The notes: generated by a model from the sequence alone, not told the origin. DNA of 50,000 bases from Nitzschia sp. pyKryTriq1 (GCA_956465555.1 OY101120.1:1360001-1410000), one strand, 5' to 3'. Shown: positions 19,851 through 30,124, numbered from the stretch's first letter. Numbers and translations are program-made.

Positions 19851-19965
19851 GTGCATTACTACGTACTACATGGCAGAGTAGCCAACAATAGGAGCTACTA
19901 CAGCAGCTACTACATTACTACTGTAATACGAGAACACAACACAACACAGCACGATGACTCTAGAC

Positions 19966-20280
19966 CAAGTAGTAGTCATAGAACAGGAAGAATTCAGATC
20001 CACCATCGAGAGGTAGATGATGGAGCAGCCATCATCGGTGGTGATCTTGACCTTGGAGAACATTTTGCTGAGGATCTACAAGACACTTTGCAGCAAGCGA
20101 TGAGTGATGCTGTGAGGCACAACTACCAAAGAAGACTACTGCGTAATATCCACTATCTGAAAGCCAATTTTTCAACCTATTATGAGCAAGGAGTAGTACA
20201 AGTCTTGGAGGTTGATCTTCAAGATCCCTCCAAGTACTACTTCAACAAGTACAAAGTAGATCTCAAATACACTGGACTTA
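19966..20280 (+). pseudogene. Fragment of an integrase/recombinase-type mobile ORF (tentative)
   Basis: An open frame without a usable ATG encodes EHFAEDLQDTLQQAMSDAVR, NYQRRLLRNIHYLKANFSTY, YEQGVVQVLEVDLQDPSKYY and FNKYKVDLKYTGL. The 'YY..GV..L....L.DP..YYF.K.K.DL.YTGL' pattern recalls the N-terminal region of abundant diatom tyrosine-recombinase (Crypton-like) ORFs; this is from memory and unverified. The coding sense stops exactly where the 41-bp minisatellite begins, so the 3' part, including any catalytic domain, is missing. Frame-matched residues further upstream (from 19851) are low complexity. Confidence 0.35.
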
Positions 20281-21135
20281 GTGATAGACATTATGTTCTT
20301 TTCATTCACGCGATAACGCTAGTAATAGACATTGTTTCTTTTCGTGCACGCGATAGCGCTAGTAATAGACGTTAATTCACATTCGTGCACGCGATAGCGC
20401 TAGTAATAGACATCATGTTATTTTCATTCACGCGATAGCGCTAGCAATAGACAATATTTTATTTTCGTTCACGCGATAGCGCTAGTAATAGGCATTAATT
20501 CACATTCGAGCACGCGATAGCGCTAGTGATAGACATTATTTTATTGTCATTCACGCGATAACGCTATGTAGTAATAGACATTATTTTATTTTCGTTCACG
20601 CGATAGCAATAGACATTAATTCACATTCGTGCACGCGATAGCGCTAGTAATATACACTATGTTATTTTCATTCACGCGATAGCGCTGCTAATAGACAATA
20701 TTTTATTTTCGTTCACGCGATAGCGCTAGTAATAGGCATTAATTCACATTCGAGGACGCGATAGCGCTATTAATAGGCATTAATTCACATTCGAGCACGC
20801 GATAGCGCTAGTGATAGACATTATTTTATTTTCATTCACGCGATAGCGCTGGTAATAGACAATATTTTATTTTCGTTCACGCGATAGCGCTAGTAATAGG
20901 CATTAATTCACATTCGAGGACGCGATAGCGCCAGTGATAGACATTGTGTTATTGTCATTCACGCGATAGCGCTAGTAATAGACATTAATTCACATTCGTG
21001 CACGCGATAGCGCTAGTAATAGACATTCTTTGATTTTCATTCACGCGATAGCGCTAGTAATAGACATTAATTCACATTCGTGCACGCGATAGCGCTAGTA
21101 ATAGACATTATGTTATTTTCATTCACGCGATAGCT
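20276..21135. repeat. 41-bp minisatellite, about 21 copies
   Basis: Every unit carries a CACGCGATAGCGCTAGTAAT core with the 8-bp palindrome TAGCGCTA. Two variable halves alternate: one reads ACATTAATTCACATTCGTG, the other ACATTATGTTATTTTCATT. Both make a 41-bp period, and in places they form an 82-bp higher-order unit. Single-base variants (GATAACGCT, GACAATATT, CGAGGACGC) and one shortened unit near 20600 mark older divergence. The array ends abruptly at about 21135. It has no spacers and is not a CRISPR. Confidence 0.93.
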
Positions 21136-21960
21136 CAGCGCTTACACCAATCCACAGGTTACCACTACGGGGAGGAGTCCAGGAAGTCAAAGAACTCGCG
21201 GGAGTCGACTATTGTTTCACTACCCTTTTCACTACCTTGATTGGGAAGCTATTCGGCACCTTCTCGTCATTGACAACTGACCCAGTATGACAAGATATTT
21301 TATGAACGAGAAACCCAACATCATCTACAAACACATGGATTCGGGCAACAGGTTGCCTTCTTCACGGCAGAGATGACTAGGAAGTACCGACTTTCTCTGG
21401 TGGAAACTACATCGGTCCAATTGGCGTTGTGGAAGCGGTTCTTGAATAGGAGCGCTCGTACAGTACCAGCAAGGAGGTACCAGTACTGGGTAATGTACTG
21501 GTACAGTACCAGTACCGGTACTGAACTGTAGGCGTGGATGGAGCGGCCGGCGGATGGACGGAAATGGATCGGATCAATCAATAATACAGTAGAAAGAGCT
21601 CAACTGACTCACTCGACTAGTCCTAAATTATCATATCCATACACGAAGGCTAGAAATACTCCGCGCGAAGGGATTGGCACAATTATGGCGGTTGCAGTCG
21701 TGCAAAGGGAAAATTTGCCTTCCATCATTGGATGCTGATGAAGTGCTGAGCATGCATCTCCCACCACTGCTACTACCGGTACCTGGTACGTATCCAGTAT
21801 TCACACTCCACGAAGAAAACACCTCCGTCGTTGTTCTCGTGATCCTTCTGGTACCAAATACCAGTACTCGCATCGACAATACTCGTATTCTCTACTAGCT
21901 AGACAACTCTCTCCATTTCTCAACAACAATACATAGCAGTCGCACCCGGCAGTTGGCAAA
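21136..21960. other. Upstream region of the LRR gene
   Basis: No gene supported. A GTAC cluster lies at about 21455-21525 (ACTGGTACAGTACCAGTACC), and another short one at 21774-21792. The promoter and 5' UTR of the LRR gene must lie near the right end. Confidence 0.4.
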
Positions 21961-24900
21961 ATGAAGTTGGGTTCGATCTTTGGATGCGTACTTGTACTGC
22001 TGCTCCAAGCAGCAGAAGCCAAGATTAACGAGCGCGAGGTTCTGTTGGAATTCTTCCAGGCGACAGGAGGGCACGCATGGAACGAAAACTACGGCTGGGC
22101 CTCTAAGAGTGGCGATATTTGCGAGTGGCATGGTGTCGTTTGTGACGGTCAAGAGCTCAAGGACCAAGGCCGCCGCGTCCAGGAAGGAGGCAGTGCTGGC
22201 AAAGTCCTGGGCTTGCTTCTCTCCAGCAACTTTATGACGGGAAGGACGCCAGCCTCTTTGTGGACGCTACCCGCTCTAGTAGCTGTGGACTTCTCAGACA
22301 ACCCCCGCTTGGATGTCGATTTTTCCGGACTGCAAAGTGATGACAGCTCGCCTCTCCAGAGCCTCAAACTCCGCTCTTCTGCCACCACCAGCGTGGTAGG
22401 GCTCGCAGGAGCTTCGGCCACCCTGGAAGAAGTCGACCTGTCGAAGACCAAACTCAGCAGTCAACTGCCTCCGGACATTTACTCGCTGACACAGCTTTCT
22501 TCGCTCCAGCTGGCCGAGTGTGGCCTCCTCGGAAGCATCCCCGATGAGATTCAACGCCTAAGTGTTCTCCATGAACTCAACCTCTTCCAAAACGCCCTCA
22601 CCGGCAACTTGCCGGAGGGGGTGGCTCGCCTCGTGCACTTGAGACAGTTCACGCTCAGCTACAATCAATTCCATGGCACTATTCCCGCATACATAAGCGA
22701 CCTTGTCCTACTGCGAGAATTCTGGGCCCACAACAATGACTTCACAGGCCCGATGCCAAGTTTTCACCAAGCCCCTGATATTCACAAGATCTACCTCAAT
22801 GATAACTCGTTGAGCGGAGAATTTCCTCCCAATTTCATCCAAGCCACGCTTGGTGGCATGCAGGAATCTGGAACCATCCATATCAATATCGCCAGCAACG
22901 AGTTGACGGGGTCCGTCCCCGCATCCTTGGATGACCTGGAAGAGCTTGACATTATTTGGATGCTTGGAGACAATAAATGGACAGGAGTCCCCGACGTCGT
23001 CTGTGACAACTCAAACTGGAACGACGGAGCCATCGAAGAATTCGGCTGCTTTGGATTCCTTTGTCCTCCTGAAACCTTTTCACGACATGGATTTCAGACC
23101 CCGGACACGGAGTGCCAACCATGTGCGTCAGCAGCGTTCTTTGGAGCCACTAATTGTTTTGACAAAGACGATAGAAGTGTCCTGGTAGAACTATACGTCG
23201 AAACTCAAGGAGAAAAATGGGATCGATCCGATAACTGGTTGAAGGAAGACGACTTTTGTACTTGGTACGGTGTGGAATGTTGGGATATCGGAGACTCAAA
23301 GACGGGAAGAGTCCGCAAGATCATGCTACCTAATAATGGCTTGGTGGGGACCATCCCGGAAACCATGTACAGTATGCATCACTTGACGACAGTTGACTTC
23401 TCTCGAAATGAAATTGTCTTGCCATTTACAAATATTGGTGAGGCCCAGCATATTTTCAGTGTGAATGTTGCCAAGACCAGAACCAAGGATTTCGATGGCA
23501 TCGAAGACGCGACCGACTTTTTCCATGAACTCTTCGCTGATCAGACTCCCATTTCTGGAAGCTTTCCCACGGAAATCTTGGCAGTACAAAGCTTGAAAAT
23601 CCTGTCACTGCAAGAATGCGACTTATCCGGCGCCCTACCGGACAAACTCTTTGATCTCGTGTCTCTTGAAGAGCTGTATCTTTCCAACAATAATCTCCGA
23701 GGAAACATACCTGATCGATGGAACGAACTAAAGAGCCTTCAAGTGTTGGCTCTTGCGAAGAATCAATTCAAGGGCCCAATGCCTGCTTCTCTGGACAACG
23801 CTATTAGTTTGACCGCCGTATCTTTGCAGGATCAAGTCTCCAAGGGCGGAGGTCTTTCAGGGGTCGTTCTTCCCTTTTCGACTACAACTACCATTCGCAC
23901 GCTCTTGTTGGGAAGCAACAAGTTGGAAGGTGATTTGCCTGAAGACCTTCTGACCGGTGTCGAAGGAGAGTTACCCATTACTGTTGATCTTTCCAATAAT
24001 TTGGTCACGGGTAAAGTTCATGGAACCTACGATAGGTTCAAGAGAATGAACCTCTATCTGGAAGGAAATCTTATCACCCAAGTTGAGGAAAAACTCTGTT
24101 CGCAGGAGAATTGGATGGAAGGTAGCGTGGGACAGTATGGATGCGACGCTATTCTTTGTCCTTCAGGCACCATGGGGGGACGCCGACAATTCTCGGACTC
24201 AACTTGCCAAAAGTGTGACAAAAATCGCCCAGGTGGCGTCTCCTTCTTGGGTCAAGCCGGCTGTGGTGATGATGATGCCAGTAACTTGTCGGAAAGAGAC
24301 ATTCTGGAACTACTGTACGATCGTGGTGGAGGTGTTGGTTGGCATGCCCGTGACAATTGGATGTCGGGTTCCTCCATTTGCGAGTGGTACGGAATCGATT
24401 GTAATGAAAACGGATCAGTAACCTCTGTACAACTCGGCGGCAATCAACTGGTGGGATCGTTCCCCACCGAGATGTATCTTCTCCCAAATCTTGTGCATCT
24501 CAAGCTTTATTCGAACACGTTATATTTCAACTTCGACGGCATTGAAAACGCCAAGAAACTCAAGACGCTTGGGCTGGACAACACGGGCCTCACTTCCTTG
24601 AGCGGTGTTGGCGGAGCTCGGTCACTACAAGAGCTCAATGTTGCATCAAACAAGCTCTCTGACGCCATCCCCGAAGAACTCTCGCGTCTGGTAAATCTTC
24701 AAACCTTGGATATTTCTCGGAACAATTTCAAAGGGTACCTTCCGTACTGGCTTCGAAGCTTGATTTCCTTGACAACCTTTACGGCCTCCCACAATAAGTT
24801 TTCGGGTCCAGTCGACGATTTTGCGTCTTTGAGAGACTTGATTTATCTGGACTTGAGTCACAACAAGCTAACTGGTTCTGTCCCCGCCACACTCCTCAAA

Positions 24901-25281
24901 AGTGCGCCGGCTGATCAGAAACTAGTTGTCGATCTTTCCTCCAATTCTTTGACAGGGCAAGTTCCTGCGGCTCTCTCTCGCCTTTCTCGACTGTCTTTGC
25001 AGGTACAAGACAACCAGATCTCCGGAGTGGACAATAAACTCTGCCAAGTCGAAGGATGGAATGACTTTGCGGTGAAAAGTTTTGGATGTGATGCCATTTT
25101 GTGCCCTGCTGGGACATGGAATCATCTGGGACATCAATCAAATAGCAATTCCCCCTGTACCGATTGTCGTAAAGCGAAATACATGGGGACCACTCATTGT
25201 CATGGAAGCGGGGCGCCCAGCATGTGGTCGACTGGTACAGCTTTGACTTTGTGCTTGCTTTCCTGGGTTATGTTCCTGTAA
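21961..25281 (+). CDS. Secreted, probably GPI-anchored protein with three tandem LRR modules
   Basis: Single exon, 1106 aa. It begins with a signal peptide (MKLGSIFGCVLVLLLQAAEA). It then has three copies of one architecture: an LRR N-cap with the plant-type LLEFFQATGGHAWNENYGW, CEWHGVVCDG pattern; a run of plant-type LRRs (L..L.L..N.L.G.IP); and a Cys-rich C-cap ending FGCDAILCPSGT, C..C. The N-caps start near residues 23, 402 and 780 (CEWHGVVC, CTWYGVEC, CEWYGIDC). The C-caps are near 355-395, 700-765 and 1030-1082. No kinase or obvious cytoplasmic domain follows. The C-terminus is a small-residue stretch (HGSGAPSMWSTG) plus the hydrophobic tail TALTLCLLSWVMFL, the form of a GPI-attachment signal. 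It is probably a cell-surface or frustule-associated recognition or adhesion protein. Function is inferred. Confidence 0.8.
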   Translation: MKLGSIFGCVLVLLLQAAEAKINEREVLLEFFQATGGHAWNENYGWASKSGDICEWHGVVCDGQELKDQGRRVQEGGSAGKVLGLLLSSNFMTGRTPASLWTLPALVAVDFSDNPRLDVDFSGLQSDDSSPLQSLKLRSSATTSVVGLAGASATLEEVDLSKTKLSSQLPPDIYSLTQLSSLQLAECGLLGSIPDEIQRLSVLHELNLFQNALTGNLPEGVARLVHLRQFTLSYNQFHGTIPAYISDLVLLREFWAHNNDFTGPMPSFHQAPDIHKIYLNDNSLSGEFPPNFIQATLGGMQESGTIHINIASNELTGSVPASLDDLEELDIIWMLGDNKWTGVPDVVCDNSNWNDGAIEEFGCFGFLCPPETFSRHGFQTPDTECQPCASAAFFGATNCFDKDDRSVLVELYVETQGEKWDRSDNWLKEDDFCTWYGVECWDIGDSKTGRVRKIMLPNNGLVGTIPETMYSMHHLTTVDFSRNEIVLPFTNIGEAQHIFSVNVAKTRTKDFDGIEDATDFFHELFADQTPISGSFPTEILAVQSLKILSLQECDLSGALPDKLFDLVSLEELYLSNNNLRGNIPDRWNELKSLQVLALAKNQFKGPMPASLDNAISLTAVSLQDQVSKGGGLSGVVLPFSTTTTIRTLLLGSNKLEGDLPEDLLTGVEGELPITVDLSNNLVTGKVHGTYDRFKRMNLYLEGNLITQVEEKLCSQENWMEGSVGQYGCDAILCPSGTMGGRRQFSDSTCQKCDKNRPGGVSFLGQAGCGDDDASNLSERDILELLYDRGGGVGWHARDNWMSGSSICEWYGIDCNENGSVTSVQLGGNQLVGSFPTEMYLLPNLVHLKLYSNTLYFNFDGIENAKKLKTLGLDNTGLTSLSGVGGARSLQELNVASNKLSDAIPEELSRLVNLQTLDISRNNFKGYLPYWLRSLISLTTFTASHNKFSGPVDDFASLRDLIYLDLSHNKLTGSVPATLLKSAPADQKLVVDLSSNSLTGQVPAALSRLSRLSLQVQDNQISGVDNKLCQVEGWNDFAVKSFGCDAILCPAGTWNHLGHQSNSNSPCTDCRKAKYMGTTHCHGSGAPSMWSTGTALTLCLLSWVMFL

Positions 25282-25702
25282 AGAAGGAAACGTAGGAGTA
25301 TGAATCCGTATGCAGTGTTGTTGCAGATCATTGAATACAATAAGGCAGACACAATCCACTGTATCTCTAATATGAAACTCATAGCGTCCGCCAATTCAAA
25401 CTCTACTAGTAGCTCGTGAGAAGTGTGTCATGTGTCATGGTCGACAGTTTTGTGTAGACGACGGAGAACCGAATGAGACATGTTTGAATCCCAGCATGAG
25501 GGATTATTTGACTCCAGTTAGTCAAAATGATCATCCGTTGGGTCATTCCGGATCCTCCGGAAATGACCGGAGTACGTGTGACGTATTCTAGAAGAACAGT
25601 AGTTTTCAATTAAAGTGATTCTATCATTTTGACCATCAAACGATCATCCTGAAGGCCGGCAGGGCTCGCCAAAGGGAGGTCATGCCGGCTCTCTATATTA
25701 AT
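25282..25702. other. Spacer between the LRR gene and the gypsy relic
   Basis: No gene. A short hairpin GGTCATTCCGGATCCTCCGG followed by AAATGACC lies at about 25540-25567. An imperfect inverted pair (GTCAAAATGAT near 25521 and ATCATTTTGAC near 25622) flanks it. These may be remains of an LTR, but no paired LTR was found. Confidence 0.4.
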
Positions 25703-26137
25703 CTACAATCCGTGTATGATATACTCCAAATGATCATGTGCATCCACATTGATGACGTGGCAGTTCCGTAAGGATACTGCACTCTTGTTCCCCTCCAGGA
25801 TCTTAGTCCCATAAAAGATCCGATAATAGTATTGGCGTGCGAGAAAACCTTTCATTGCTGGCGAAAGGGAAAAACTCGACGCAGTGATATTCATTCGCTC
25901 CGTAACGTTGGGAGCTCTCCGAATAGTAAGTGTTCCATTTGCATGAACTTGTACGATGCGGAATGGTCCCTTTGTTGGTGGATCTAGTTTTCGACCGCCC
26001 TTATCCTTGACTAGTACTTCCTGGTCAATCTGATAATCGTAGTGTCGTCGTTTAGGGATGAGGCGAATGTCCAGGTCTGTTTGTCCTATCACCTGCGCGG
26101 GTTTTGTTATACCAACTGCTTGCGCCAAAGCACACAC
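25703..26137 (-). pseudogene. Ty3/gypsy-type pol fragment: integrase C-terminal part
   Basis: A 144-residue frame carries YQIDQEVLVKDKGGRKLDPP, TKGPFRIVQVHANGTLTIRR and APNVTERMNI. This is the chromatin-proximal barrel after the integrase core of gypsy polyproteins ('GD.VLV......KL.PPT.GPF.I..V..NGT..I......ERINIR'). No integrase core, reverse transcriptase or LTR pair is seen upstream (26138-26300); stops interrupt the frames there, and the frame start is non-ATG. It is a 3' remnant on the minus strand. Confidence 0.7.
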
Positions 26138-27016
26138 AAGGTGCTCGTCGGAGTCACCAAGACGAAGTTCGACGAATTCGTGGATCGAGATATAGACAGT
26201 TGGGAGCGAATATTACTATCTTCATCGCGGAAGATATGATTAATTGGATTCGGCAGTTCCAAGACTGATCTGCGAAAGCAAGAATCCAAATCCAACAAGT
26301 GCAGTTATCAAAAGTAGAATAACATTGTCATAATCTTGAGTTTGAGACGAAAGTTTACTTTACTTGAGACAGGTTCGTGCATCGGAAGATCAGACGAACT
26401 ACTAGTACTACTGCACGACACGGGACTGAGGAAGTGGTTCCACGAGTCATTAGTCAGCTGACGAAGTACAGACTACGGAGATTTCAACACACGCATGTGG
26501 CGGTAGCCACTGTACTTGTTGGGCCGGCAATCGTGCATTGCAGGCGGGGCACTACCTGGTACTGCTAACACGTTCGTATAGTACTCATTCTACAGGAGCC
26601 AGACATGCAACGCCCGTGGTGTGCTGGCTCAGCATTCATTCTAGAGGAGCCAGCCAGATGAGTACGTGTACCTGGTACCTATCTACTCGTCCACCGAACC
26701 TGCATGAAATCTACCGAACCTGAAAAAACGTCATTTCCCCCAAGCCCCATAAGTCCCCGCCGAACTCCGATCCGAACTTCGAACCTGACCTGCCGCATAC
26801 TGTATCGGTACTTGTACGAGCAAGTACTGGTACCAGGTACCAGGTACTGTACCGGTACCGGTAGTTTCAAAGTTGATGATGATGATGATTCTTCTTCGTC
26901 GATCTTCGATGATTCGATTCTTCTCAGCATCACTCTTCTTTATTTCTACGAATACTGCCATGGGATATCCTACCTGTGGCGCTCTCCTTTGCGATAACAG
27001 ACTACAATAGACTATA
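26138..27016. other. Intergenic with GTAC repeats; upstream of unknown membrane protein
   Basis: No gene supported. GTAC-rich stretches lie at about 26660-26690 and 26808-26865 (TGGTACCAGGTACCAGGTAC, then TGTACCGGTACCGGTAG). A GATGATGATGATGATTC run starts at about 26874. An imperfect direct repeat, TTCATTCTAGAGGAGCCAG near 26633 versus ACTCATTCTACAGGAGCCAG near 26581, is also visible. Confidence 0.45.
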
Positions 27017-28087
27017 ATGGAGGCACAAGAGGAAGTCATCAGAGACCCGTGCGGATATGTGACAGTGCCGCCGTCCGTGGTAGTAAGAGTCACTGGAACC
27101 GGACGAAACGACATCAACGGTTTGTTGGGAATCGTTGTCAGTTTCAATGTCGAACGCGAGCGCTATCTGGTCCATATGACCAGGTCGCAATCGACCATGG
27201 CGTTGAAGAAGGAGCACCTGTCAAAAGCAAGTATCATGGAATCCTACCGCGCCCAATCGGAACAACTTCGCAACGATGCTCGCGTACGCGAAAAAATGAG
27301 CAAGTATTTGAATCTCTGCCGTCAGTTTGTGGCTCCTATGAAGCTTTCTCATGTGGTTGGAGGAGTTTTGGTGTTAATCACTAGCTTGGTCGTCACGGTG
27401 GGCTTTCTGAAAACAATGATGACAACATCCTTGATTGCTTTGATTGCTACAATTGCGAGCCCCGATGCCTCGTCAGGACCCCAGGCCATCGTAAACAACT
27501 TCCCCGAAAGAGCCAGGACAGTCATCGAAAAGCAAATACCGATACTGCGCGGAAAGTTGACAAACCGTCTGGCTCTGGGGGTGATTCTTATGCTGGTGGC
27601 TCTCTGCGCACAAAGTCTTGTTCATTCGGGCGCCAAGACAGACTCGTACAAGCCTCGAAGATCTTTCTCGAAAAAGCCAGTTATCGACATGGCTATGCTG
27701 GAGCGATACTACAGTCTGGGCTACGAAGATGCCGCAAAGGGTCGCCAGCATGGCTCTAGTCTCGCAGGAGACATTGACAAGATGAAATTGGTACACGCCG
27801 AAGAGGAAGTCGTTTCACAAGAAAGCGACGACGAACTTGACGACGAGGACGTGGGCAACGAGGGAGGAGGGAAGAGAAGGAATACCATTTTTTACAAGTT
27901 GACCAGCATGACTAATATTGCATCCATGATTTATCTGTACAGGTCGATGATTGAGTTGGGTACAGATCAGTCTACCAGTCTATTTAGCATAGGGCAGCTA
28001 GCAGCCAATGTTCAGCACAACACAGAGTGGTGGCGCAAGGCATTGTTGGGTCTCAGCCTCTACAATGTCTTGCGAATATTTGTTTAG
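27017..28087 (+). CDS. Unknown membrane protein with N-terminal beta domain
   Basis: Single exon, 356 aa; I do not recognise the family. Residues about 20-75 (VVVRVTGTGRNDINGLLGIV, RERYLVHMTRSQSTMALKKE HL) look like a small SH3/KOW-like barrel. Two or three hydrophobic segments follow: 115-133 (GGVLVLITSLVVTVGFLKT), about 136-148, and 191-207 (ALGVILMLVALCAQSLV). Residues 235-253 (LERYYSLGYEDAAKGRQHG) form a compact motif that I recall from other diatom proteins but cannot name. An acidic linker (about 262-290) precedes a conserved-looking C-terminal amphipathic region (SMIYLYRSMIELG, WWRKALLGLSLYNVLRIFV). It is probably an organelle or endomembrane protein. It converges on SF3B4 with a 145-bp gap. 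Confidence 0.75.
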   Translation: MEAQEEVIRDPCGYVTVPPSVVVRVTGTGRNDINGLLGIVVSFNVERERYLVHMTRSQSTMALKKEHLSKASIMESYRAQSEQLRNDARVREKMSKYLNLCRQFVAPMKLSHVVGGVLVLITSLVVTVGFLKTMMTTSLIALIATIASPDASSGPQAIVNNFPERARTVIEKQIPILRGKLTNRLALGVILMLVALCAQSLVHSGAKTDSYKPRRSFSKKPVIDMAMLERYYSLGYEDAAKGRQHGSSLAGDIDKMKLVHAEEEVVSQESDDELDDEDVGNEGGGKRRNTIFYKLTSMTNIASMIYLYRSMIELGTDQSTSLFSIGQLAANVQHNTEWWRKALLGLSLYNVLRIFV

Positions 28088-28232
28088 TAATTTTGTTGCA
28101 ACCGTTTCCCGTTCTCTCGCTGCAATACGTGGTGCTGGACGTCTTCACTTGACGATTACAACTGCCATTAGTTTGATAAAAATAAGAGTACTTGTACTAT
28201 TTACGCTTTGCTCTCTTTCCTTGAGCACCTCT

Positions 28233-29199
28233 CTACATCGGAGGCGGCGGAGGAGGAGGCGGGACGAATGGTACTTGAGGAGCGTGGCTACCAACAATCG
28301 GAGGTGGTGGAGGAGGTGGAGGTATCGTCGTGGCAGCGACACTGTATGGAAATAAGAAAACGAGTGAGAAAAAGAGCTATTGGGGTTGATCGATGCCAAG
28401 CGACTTTTCCTTGTACGTACCCAGGGGGCGGGGGAGGAGGAGGAGGTGGTGGTGGTGGTAATCCTGGCGGCAATGGAGCTGAATACGTCGGGGGGACAAA
28501 AGGAAAAGATGCTTTATTTTGTGGCATTGGTTGTTGCATGTTTCTTCTTTGTGCGGTCAGCATTCTCTCTGCCCTGCTCCCGTGACGCTGAGCCTCACCA
28601 GCTGGCCGCCCCACCGCTTCCGAGTCCCCTGAGGAATTTACATCTTTCTTGAAAGCGTATTGCACAATGATTTGTCGATTCCCGAGATATTGGTTGTTCA
28701 TGCACTCCAATGCAGTATCTGACGCCTCAAACGAATCGAAGCTGACGAAGCCAAATCCTTTGGATTGATTTGTTTCTTCGTCCCGCATGATTCTTGGCTG
28801 CCTAATCAGAGTCCCAAAGGCCGAAAATGTGTCATATAGCAAATTCTCGTCGACGTCGATTGGATCTAGATTTCCAACGAAGAGATTGGCCCCGACATCT
28901 CTGGTAAGTTCTGCTTTGTTGTTGAGCGAAGATTTGGAGACTTTCAAAGGTCTCCCAAAGAACTTGACCATGTTGAGAATGGTAATCGCGTAGTCGGCAT
29001 CGACCACATCGAGAAACTCCACAAAGCCATAGCCGTTGTGTGACTGTGTCACCTTGTCCTTCGGCATGTATACGGTTTTGACACGGCCAACCTGCACAAA
29101 CAGCTCTAGCAAGAGATTCTCGGTGCAAGAGGCTTCAAGATTCCCGACATAAACCGTCGCATCTTGGTTTCGATGCTCCACTTGAGCTAGACTCGCCAT
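28233..29199 (-). CDS. SF3B4: Splicing factor 3B subunit 4
   Basis: Two exons: 29199-28421 and 28341-28233, with a 79-nt phase-2 intron (GTACGT donor), giving 295 aa. SF3B4 (yeast Hsh49) is the two-RRM subunit of the U2 snRNP SF3b complex and contacts pre-mRNA near the branch site. RRM1 is at residues 15-90 (RNP2 VYVGNL, RNP1 NGYGFVEF) and RRM2 at 105-185 (RNP2 LFVGNL, RNP1 KGFGFVSF). The spacing and the start ([20 protein letters not shown]) are diagnostic. The C-terminal tail is proline-rich, as in the family. The intron splits two proline runs, and the last exon ends in a second polyproline stretch. Reading through the intron gives a different, non-proline end, which supports splicing. Confidence 0.92.
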
Positions 29200-29486
29200 T
29201 TCGCCACTGAGAAATACCGGTAATGATCACCGCCTCTTCTTCCCTATGCATGCGGTCGCTCTCTAGCAAAATTAGAGAGAGAAGAGTATGGTGTAACGAA
29301 AAACGGAACTACTGTAGAGGTAAGCTACAGAGAGAGTGCGCACCAGGTACCGGTACGGTACGAACTGACCGCTTGATTTTTTGATGATGATCTCTTAGCG
29401 TTTGGCTGCATCGCTCATCGCCCATCGCTCTTGCGGAGCTCGCTTGCTCTACGGGTATGGTACGGTACTACACTACAGTAACTAGT

Positions 29487-30020
29487 TCAGTCGGGTGTTC
29501 GTAGTCGGGGAACAAGGACGGAGGAGGGCCAGACCTTGGCAGCGTTGAAAGAACCGCTGTGCGAAGTCATCTCGTCGGCACTCGAGCAGCGAGAGTCATC
29601 CAACCCTCGTGCAGCCAGAGAGTCGTGGAAATTTAGAAGGGTAGCGCAGTTTGTTCCGTCGCCGTTCCCCATGAAGTTGGCCGCCAGGGTCTCTACTCCT
29701 TCTCTTACCGTGAGGGGACGTAGACAGTACCGCATGTAGCGATGGGGGACTGGTACACAGAAACAAAACGGCACTACATAGCTGTACTCCCACGTCGTGA
29801 GCAGTGTACACGTAGGGACCCAGTGTGATAGCGCCCGGGTCCGCGTTATACTGGGCTACGGCACACTGGTAATGGGGAATGTAAAGGGCATTTCCAGTAT
29901 TTACCAGATGGAAGGCGTTGGTAGAGAACTCGTAGACGGAAGCCAGGGAGCCATTGATCACGTCCCCAGTGCCCGAGTAGATGCCCCCGTTGTCCCACAT
30001 GGATGCCCCGTGGCCCACCT
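29487..30020 (-). other. Coding-like segment, structure unresolved
   Basis: Two overlapping minus-strand frames look coding: few stops and third positions biased to C/G. One reads HGASMWDNGGIYSGTGDVIN then EFSTNAFHLVNTGNALYIPH (about 29770-30020). The other reads ETLAANFMGNGDGTNCATLL then LAARGLDDSRCSSADEMTSH (about 29530-29695). Neither starts at an ATG and no intron joins them with correct phase. It could be a pseudogene, an unrecognised multi-exon gene, or chance. No family recognised. Confidence 0.25.
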
Positions 30021-30124
30021 CTCGAGTAAAAGGAGCTACCGTGTGGTGGGCAACCAGGTATCCGAGGTGCGCCGGTTAGACAGAGACGATCTCTTGTGCG
30101 AACTCGTGTTTCCACGAAACACAC

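Noticed and set aside
20276-21135. CRISPR array
   Set aside because: The 41-bp units are contiguous with no spacers, and the host is a eukaryote.
25470-25500. tRNA-like T-loop (GTTTGAATCCC)
   Set aside because: No matching acceptor, D or anticodon arms could be drawn around it.
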